The translations under genes were made by a program, and so were the position numbers. A stretch of 64,000 nucleotides of DNA from Zonotrichia leucophrys gambelii. Taxonomy: Eukaryota > Chordata > Aves > Passeriformes > Passerellidae. The stretch's first letter is position 1. The number at the start of each line of letters is the position of its first letter. The notes under the pieces were generated by a model, which was not told the DNA's origin, did not search any database, and saw only the letters and a list, made by a program, of their open reading frames with translations. Shown here one piece after another: positions 58,500 through 64,000 of this stretch. The stretch spans positions 1,013,501-1,077,500 of the forward strand of contig NC_088174.1 of NCBI RefSeq assembly GCF_028769735.1, in the 5' to 3' direction.

Positions 58500-61400
58500 T
58501 CAGACCACTCTGTTCTTCACCCTTTCAAAGATCTGCATCACTTTGCCAGCTGGGATGCAGCCTTCCCGCACGACGGTGATGCCACCTTCCCAGAGGGAGA
58601 ATGAGCAAGTCAGGACAATCCCCAAAGTGGCACAGAAAGGAATGAAAAGGAACATCTCACACCAGCAAAGCCACTCAAAATAAACTTGTGTGGAAGGACC
58701 AGAAGTGAAACCACTGATGAACGCTGACCTCACATTTTGTTCAAGGGTTTGGTTTTCCACTAATGAATCCCTCTCAAATGTCAGCCAGAGCCACCCAGGA
58801 CACCCAGTGTGTGCTGCTGCATCATTGTGGGCAAGCTTCTGTCCCACCCTTGTTGTGGTGGGCTGAGGCAGCACCCAGCATCTTTCCAGCAGCATCCACC
58901 CATCCTTCAGCAGCTCCCACCTTTCCTTCCAGCAGCACCCACCCCTCTTTCCAACAGCACCCACTTTTCCTTCAGCAGCACCCACCTTTCCTTCCAGCAG
59001 CACCCACTCTCCTTCCAGCAGCACCCACCCTCCCACTCAGAGCATTTCCACCCTGACGAGGCAGATTTTCCTTGCACAACTGTGTTTGTCCTCCTGCCTT
59101 GTTCCCTGTCAACACAGAGGTCCTCCCAGGACATCTTTTGTTTGTTTCCCTTCATCAACATGTTTGCAAATGTCCAGGCACTCCAGAGCTGTTACTCTTG
59201 GAGCACTGTGTGCTGCCAGACTGATACTGGGAAAGGCATGGAAGCCTCCCAGGAAAACGCCAGAGCTGACACAGGGCGGGTCTCACACTCACTTTCATCA
59301 ATCTTGGTGCAGTTGACCACAGTGGACGCCACCACCTCGTCAGACTCTCCATCACACAGAACACCCTCGAGCTTATGGCCAAGGCGCCTGGGGGGCAAAA
59401 AATAGCAACAACCCTTCTCAGACCTTGCTGTGACCTCGTGCTGAGGTGGTTCCCCTGGGTGCAGGGCACCAAAGCAAGGTCTGCAGCTGAGGCAGGAGGG
59501 AGGCACTGCAGGGAGCAGGGACTCACGAGATGACCATGTCGTGGTGGGTGCTGTCCACCTCCCCGCTGGGGTTGGCCGAGGTGATGGCCAAGGGCCCGGT
59601 CATGTCGATGAGGTGCACCAGCACCGTCAGGTCAGGCACTCGGATCATGATGCTGTCCTGGGTTCCCACCCTGCTGTATCCTGCTCCGACCCCTGCAAGG
59701 ACAGGCAGAGGGTATTGGCAGGGGCACAGCTGGCACAGCCCTGTCGTGGCACCAGGGGGGATCTCCTGCTGCCTTTGGAAGGGACCCAGCTCCATGCACC
59801 CAATTAAATGTGTTTCTTTGGATGTCAGTTCCTGAGCAGAAATCTGTGAGAGCAGAGGTACAGTTTGGGGTCCAACTGGGTTAAAAGGAAATTATTCACA
59901 ACTGGAGACATCACAGCTGTTTCCATGGACACAGGATCTCCCTAAATCCCAAAGTCTGACTTCCTGTGACCACTGCCCACCCTCCCATCCTCCACCACCT
60001 TCCTCTGCTGATAAATGTGCTTAACTCAGAATCACTGAATCCACTGAGTTGGGAAAGACCCTTGAGATCATCGAGTCCAACCTGTGACCCAGACTATGGC
60101 ACCAAGTGCCACATCCAGGCTTTCCTTGGACACCTCCAGGGATGGGGACTCCAACACCTCCCTGGGCAGCTCCTTCCATTGCCCAGTCACCCTTTCTGGG
60201 AAGATTTTTTTCCTAATGTCCAACTGAAGAATGCCCTGGTGCAGATTAAGGCTGTGTCCTGTCCTCCTGTCCCTGTTCCCTGGAGCACAGCCTGACCCCC
60301 CTGGCTGTCCCCTCCTGTCAGGAGCTGTGCAAAGCCACAAGGACCCCTGAGCCTCCTTTGCTCCAGGCTCAGCCCATTTCCAGCTCCCTCAGCTGCTCCT
60401 CACAGGACTTGTGCTCCAACCCCTCCAGCTCCCTCATTCCCTGCTGTTTCCCCAGGAGCCAGGGTTGAGGTGAATCATCCCAGTGCTCACAGTGCCTGCC
60501 TGTGTCCGTGTGCTGGAGGCAGAGGGATGAGCAGGGATGACCATCAGAACCCTCTCATCTCCTGGATGCTGCTCCACCCTGCTTTGCTCATTCCAGTGAG
60601 CAGCGGGGGGCTTGGGAGAGGGGACCCTCCCAGGCTGAGGAGCCTCCCTTGCCTCTGGTTAAAGAGCTCATCCTGCTGGCTCCCACTCGTGATGAGTCAT
60701 TCCAGCTGATTAACACCCTCTGCTAAACATCCACCAAAGCATCCGGGAGCTCCAGGGAGGATTTCTTGGAGAAAGTGACCGGAATCTCTCCCCATCACAT
60801 CCCAAAGGGTGTTGGGATTGCAGACCTGCCCTGCTGAAAACGTGAAAGGGGGACAGGAGGGTTGTGCTGCTCATCTCACCCAACTTCTTCAGCCACTCTC
60901 CCTTCTGGATAATGCAGCCAATGCCACCGGGATAAACGCTTTCCATGAATTCCCAGAGCAGGGGGCTGATGGGCGGGGCAGCTGCTCGCAGCTGCTCCAG
61001 GTTGGAAATAAAGATGCAGATGGGCTTCTCTTGAGGCCTGTCCTGAATAAAACAGAGGGGGAAAATAGATAAAGAGGGAAAGTTTGCCTGGAGAGCCTTG
61101 AAGCCTGCTGGGATCCTGGTTTGTGTGTTTCCCAAGGAGCAGGAACTCCAGGCAAGGAAGATGCTGTGTCTGCACAAATGCTGAGCTGTGATGGATGCCC
61201 CAGCTCAGATCTGCACGTGCAAATTAAAGAGGAGACAGAGCAGCAGCCTGCCCTTGGGAACTTCTGGGATGCCTCCAATTCCCCCTCTTTAAGCACATCC
61301 ATCACAGGGACAGTGATGCTCAACTCAGTGTCAGCATTTTTGGGATGTTGCACACCAGGGGCCTGATTTTTTCCAAACTTCTGCTGATGTAAACCAAGGT

Positions 61401-63989
61401 CAAACACACCAATTTGTGATGGGATAAGGGATGGAGAGCTCAGCCCCCTGCAAACCAACATCTCCGTTAAAGATTGGTGAAATAAGTTCAGTGTGAAACC
61501 AGCAGTGGAGATGGAGGGGAAATAAAACAAGCTTGCAGAGCGGTGTCATTTCAGTCCTCAACTGACATCAGCTTCAGTGGGGCCAGATGACTCAGGAACT
61601 GGGCATGTATTTACATTCTGTTTGTATTCTCTCATCGGCAGGGAAGGTCAGCACTGGCACCAGGGCAGTGCAGAAGAGACGGCCTTTGTGCCGCTGCTCG
61701 CGCTCGGCCAGCTGAGATCGTCTGTTATGGTTATTTCTCCAGGCTAGCCAGGAAATTGCCTCATGGACAGCAGACAGGGCCAGGTTGCAAAAGCAGGATT
61801 GAAGGTGCAAACTCTGGGGCTGGTTCCAGCACTGAATGGCTCCAAAAGTCTGGGGGAATGTAGCCCTGGGATTCTGATTCAGCACTTCATGAGGCACAGA
61901 GGACAAACACAGGTTGGGACCCGCTTGTGAGTGGCTGTTCCTATTTGGGGCTGTGCTCTGTCCATCCCCAGGGATGTTGCTGCCTAATTACCAGTGCTCT
62001 AGCCTGGAGAGGAAGGGCTGTACCCTGGGTTGCTCAGAAAATGGTCCCTCATGTTCTGGTGTGGCTGCCCGTGAACTCTGCCCATGGTCAGCTCCTGAGT
62101 CTTGGGACAACCTAAAACCAGGGGCTTCCCTTTCTGCTTCTGCAGAAAGTCATGGACAGGACACAGAGCTAGGCAATCAGAGACACCCCTGAATCCCCAC
62201 CTTGATCCTGTAGACCTTCTCGATGGCCTGAGGGTGCTTGCAGGAGGCTGCCAGGGCGTACACGGTGTCTGTGGGGACCCCGCACACGGCCCCCGTGTTC
62301 AGCAGCTCCGCGATGGTCCTCAGGCCACTCGTGAGGTGGGACTTGGGGCAGACACAGGGCAGGGGATCCTCCCTGTCCTTCCTGGAGCTCTGGACCTGCC
62401 AGGAATCAGGAGGCAGGGAATAAGCAAAAATATGGAACACAGGGCAGGATTGCAACCACCTGAATGCAAGGATCCACCATGCCGTGATCCCGAATCCCAG
62501 GTCACAGGCAGCACCTCTAGGAATGCTTCTCCCACAGCAGGGGAGGGAATTCCAATTATTAAAGTCAAAGAGAGCAGCTCAGGGTGGACATTTCAACTGC
62601 CAATGCCTTAAGTTAGAGGAGATGAATCCCACCCAACACAGCTTCCTGAGGAAATGGCTGCTCTCCAAAGTGACCTAAGGAAACTTTACAGGAATCCAAA
62701 ATCCAGACCAAGATGGAGTTTCAGGTGCATTCCCATGAAACACTGATTTAATGGAAATGTTTCTCTGCAACAGGAATTGGAGCTGGCAGATCCATCACTC
62801 TGGATAGGGGGAATTACCCTAGGCAGACACACCAGATGGCAGAAGGAGTTTGAAGCTAAGAAAATATGGGGAATTCTTGCTGTCCAGTCTGGGAAATTTG
62901 CAAGCTTCCTGCTCCCAAAGTTATGGCTTTAAAACTCCAGTCTATAAGGAATTAGACTGGGGATGGCTGATTCCCCAGGACCAAGGTATGAGTCTTGTAA
63001 ACATCCTTTCCCTATTTCCAATATTATTCCCAATGGAAGAGAGCTCATTTCCAGCTCACAGCTCCCTACAAAGGGACCAGGACTTCGAATGGCACTGAAG
63101 GATTCAGCAGAAGGGAAATTCCACAGGAATCTGCACTGAAGGCCCCAGAACATCCCCTCTGAGCAAGGAAGCTACACCACCATGCCAAGAACTCTTACTG
63201 TGAGCAGAGGAGGTCCCATCATCAGGAGGTCCTTCCCGAACATGCAGTTGGTGAGAGAGGCCATGGCTCCGTAGAAGCAGATGACACTGATGATGCTCAG
63301 CACCACAACTGGAAAAAATCCCAGAGTCAGAGGCAGGAAGGGTGATTGAATCCCCACCCCTGGAGGGATTTAACAGTGTGGATGGGGCACTTGGGGACAG
63401 CGTTTGTCAGTGCTGTGGGGATGGTTGGACTCAGTCGCTTGGATTTCATGGTGCTGTGATTCTCTTCTGCAGTGACAAAGTCCTGGTGGAAAAGCTCCCA
63501 ATAATCCCCTTGCTAAAGCACTCCATGGAATTAAAACTTAAATTGTCACTTGCAGCAAAGCCAAGGCTTCAGCAGAACTACAGCCTTTGACAGCTGTGGC
63601 ACATCCAGCTCATCCCACACCTCAGGGAACATCCGCTGGGAAGCGGAGCTGGACAGAACCTCTAGAGGTGCTCTGATCCAGCAGTATTGGATTTATTTGG
63701 AACCTCAAGGCCCTGGGGGTGATAGGAGGAAAGATTTCCTTCTCCAATCATGCTTATACACACCCCAGACTTCCAGGGAAAGAGGAACACCCTGCTTGAT
63801 TTCTCCACACTGCTCCCCAACCCAGGACCCACTCCCTGCACTCTGTGGGTGAAGGTTTAATGTCCAGGTTTCCCTAAAACTCACTTTCAAATGGCAAAGG
63901 GAGCTTCTCCAGTGTAAAGAGGAGAAAACAAACGGTCAAGAGCTCCATGGCCAGGGTCAGGCAGAGTAGCACCAGGTTAAAAGAGGAAG
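58500..63989 (-). CDS. SatP-like/YrdC fusion protein, copy B (5' part beyond window)
   Basis: Seven in-phase exons are visible: 63989-63885, 63308-63199, 62395-62201, 61042-60880, 59692-59527, 59387-59293 and 58585-58500 (stop TGA 58500-58502), encoding the last 306 residues. The first two exons encode membrane helices that align with the end of copy A's third repeat: 'LVLLCLTLAMELLTVCFLLF' with A's 'FFYSLTFMLIAVSFLLDAI', and 'ISVICFYGAMASLTNCMFG' with 'GLVSFYCFLAALASSTFEG'. The YrdC domain follows, with GVPTDTVYALAASC, the intact KxR motif (VYRIK|DRPQEKP, split by an intron), TSANPSGEVDSTHH and VVNCTKID. The C terminus ends MQIFERVKNRVV, shorter than in copy A. The upstream transmembrane repeats and the start lie past 64000. 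Function unknown; this copy keeps both substrate motifs of active YrdC enzymes. Confidence 0.88.
58880..59036 (+). repeat. About 22-24-bp tandem repeat in last intron of copy B
   Basis: Six to seven imperfect units of 'cctttccttccagcagcaccca' lie between the last two coding exons of transporter-YrdC B. Confidence 0.9.
60025..60440 (-). repeat. CR1 LINE 3' fragment, about 415 bases
   Basis: It starts 'agaatcactgaatccactga' and 'ttgggaaagacccttgagat', continues 'ccagggatggggactccaac', 'tttttttcctaatgtccaac', 'gtcctcctgtccctgttccc', and ends near 'cctcacaggacttgtgctcc'. It lies in an intron of copy B. Confidence 0.92.
63340..63465 (+). repeat. Possible short LINE-like fragment
   Basis: 'cccctggagggatttaacag' and 'gggatggttggactcagtcg' followed by 'tgctgtgattctc' resemble the 3' part of an avian interspersed repeat. 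Identity is uncertain. Confidence 0.4.
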
Positions 63990-64000
63990 CTGTGGAAAGA

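Noticed and set aside
60889..61530. Minus-strand 213-codon open frame
   Set aside because: It spans an exon of copy B in the wrong frame plus intron; the exon 61042-60880 is read in another frame with clear YrdC homology.

Overview
The window is vertebrate genomic DNA, almost certainly from a bird and probably a songbird. Genes are split into short exons with GT/AG introns, single-exon reading frames are uninformative, CR1 LINE 3' fragments are scattered on both strands, and solo LTRs of one TG...CA family carry clear 6-bp target-site duplications. Six protein-coding genes can be supported. No tRNA, rRNA or CRISPR array was seen.

Left part (1-30 kb): an exon of a ZNF185-like LIM-protein gene lies at 1024-1159 on the minus strand. 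It is followed by a long repeat-rich stretch with no other exon I can support. NSDHL (sterol C4 decarboxylating dehydrogenase) runs on the minus strand, with coding sequence in seven exons from 24606 down to 15903. CETN2 (centrin-2) runs on the plus strand in five exons from 25568 to 29250. NSDHL and CETN2 are head to head across one CpG-rich, CCAAT-rich promoter that contains an RFX X-box-like site. ZNF185-NSDHL-CETN2 matches the human Xq28 neighbourhood.

Right part (31-64 kb): this block is not next to CETN2 in mammals as far as I know. A GATD3/ElbB-like class-1 glutamine-amidotransferase-fold gene (minus, four exons, 224 aa, no transit peptide) is divergent from a large plus-strand gene (nine exons, 872 aa). 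That protein has about 18 membrane segments arranged as three six-helix repeats resembling the SatP/GPR1-FUN34-YaaH acetate transporter fold, fused to a C-terminal YrdC/Sua5 domain. A second gene of the same architecture, cut by the right window edge, points back at it from the minus strand (last coding exon 58500-58585). The two paralogs share almost no intron positions, so the pair is old. Copy A has a changed KxR substrate-binding motif in its YrdC domain, while copy B keeps it.

This transporter-YrdC pair next to a cytosolic-looking GATD3/ElbB paralog is the most unusual content of the window. The joint role is inference only: small-carboxylate or bicarbonate-linked chemistry at a membrane would fit both domains. 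The rest is introns and intergenic DNA rich in CR1 pieces, LTRs, minisatellites and simple repeats. These include a 1.3-kb G-rich array in CETN2 intron 1 and a palindromic LTR insertion in a GATD3-like intron.
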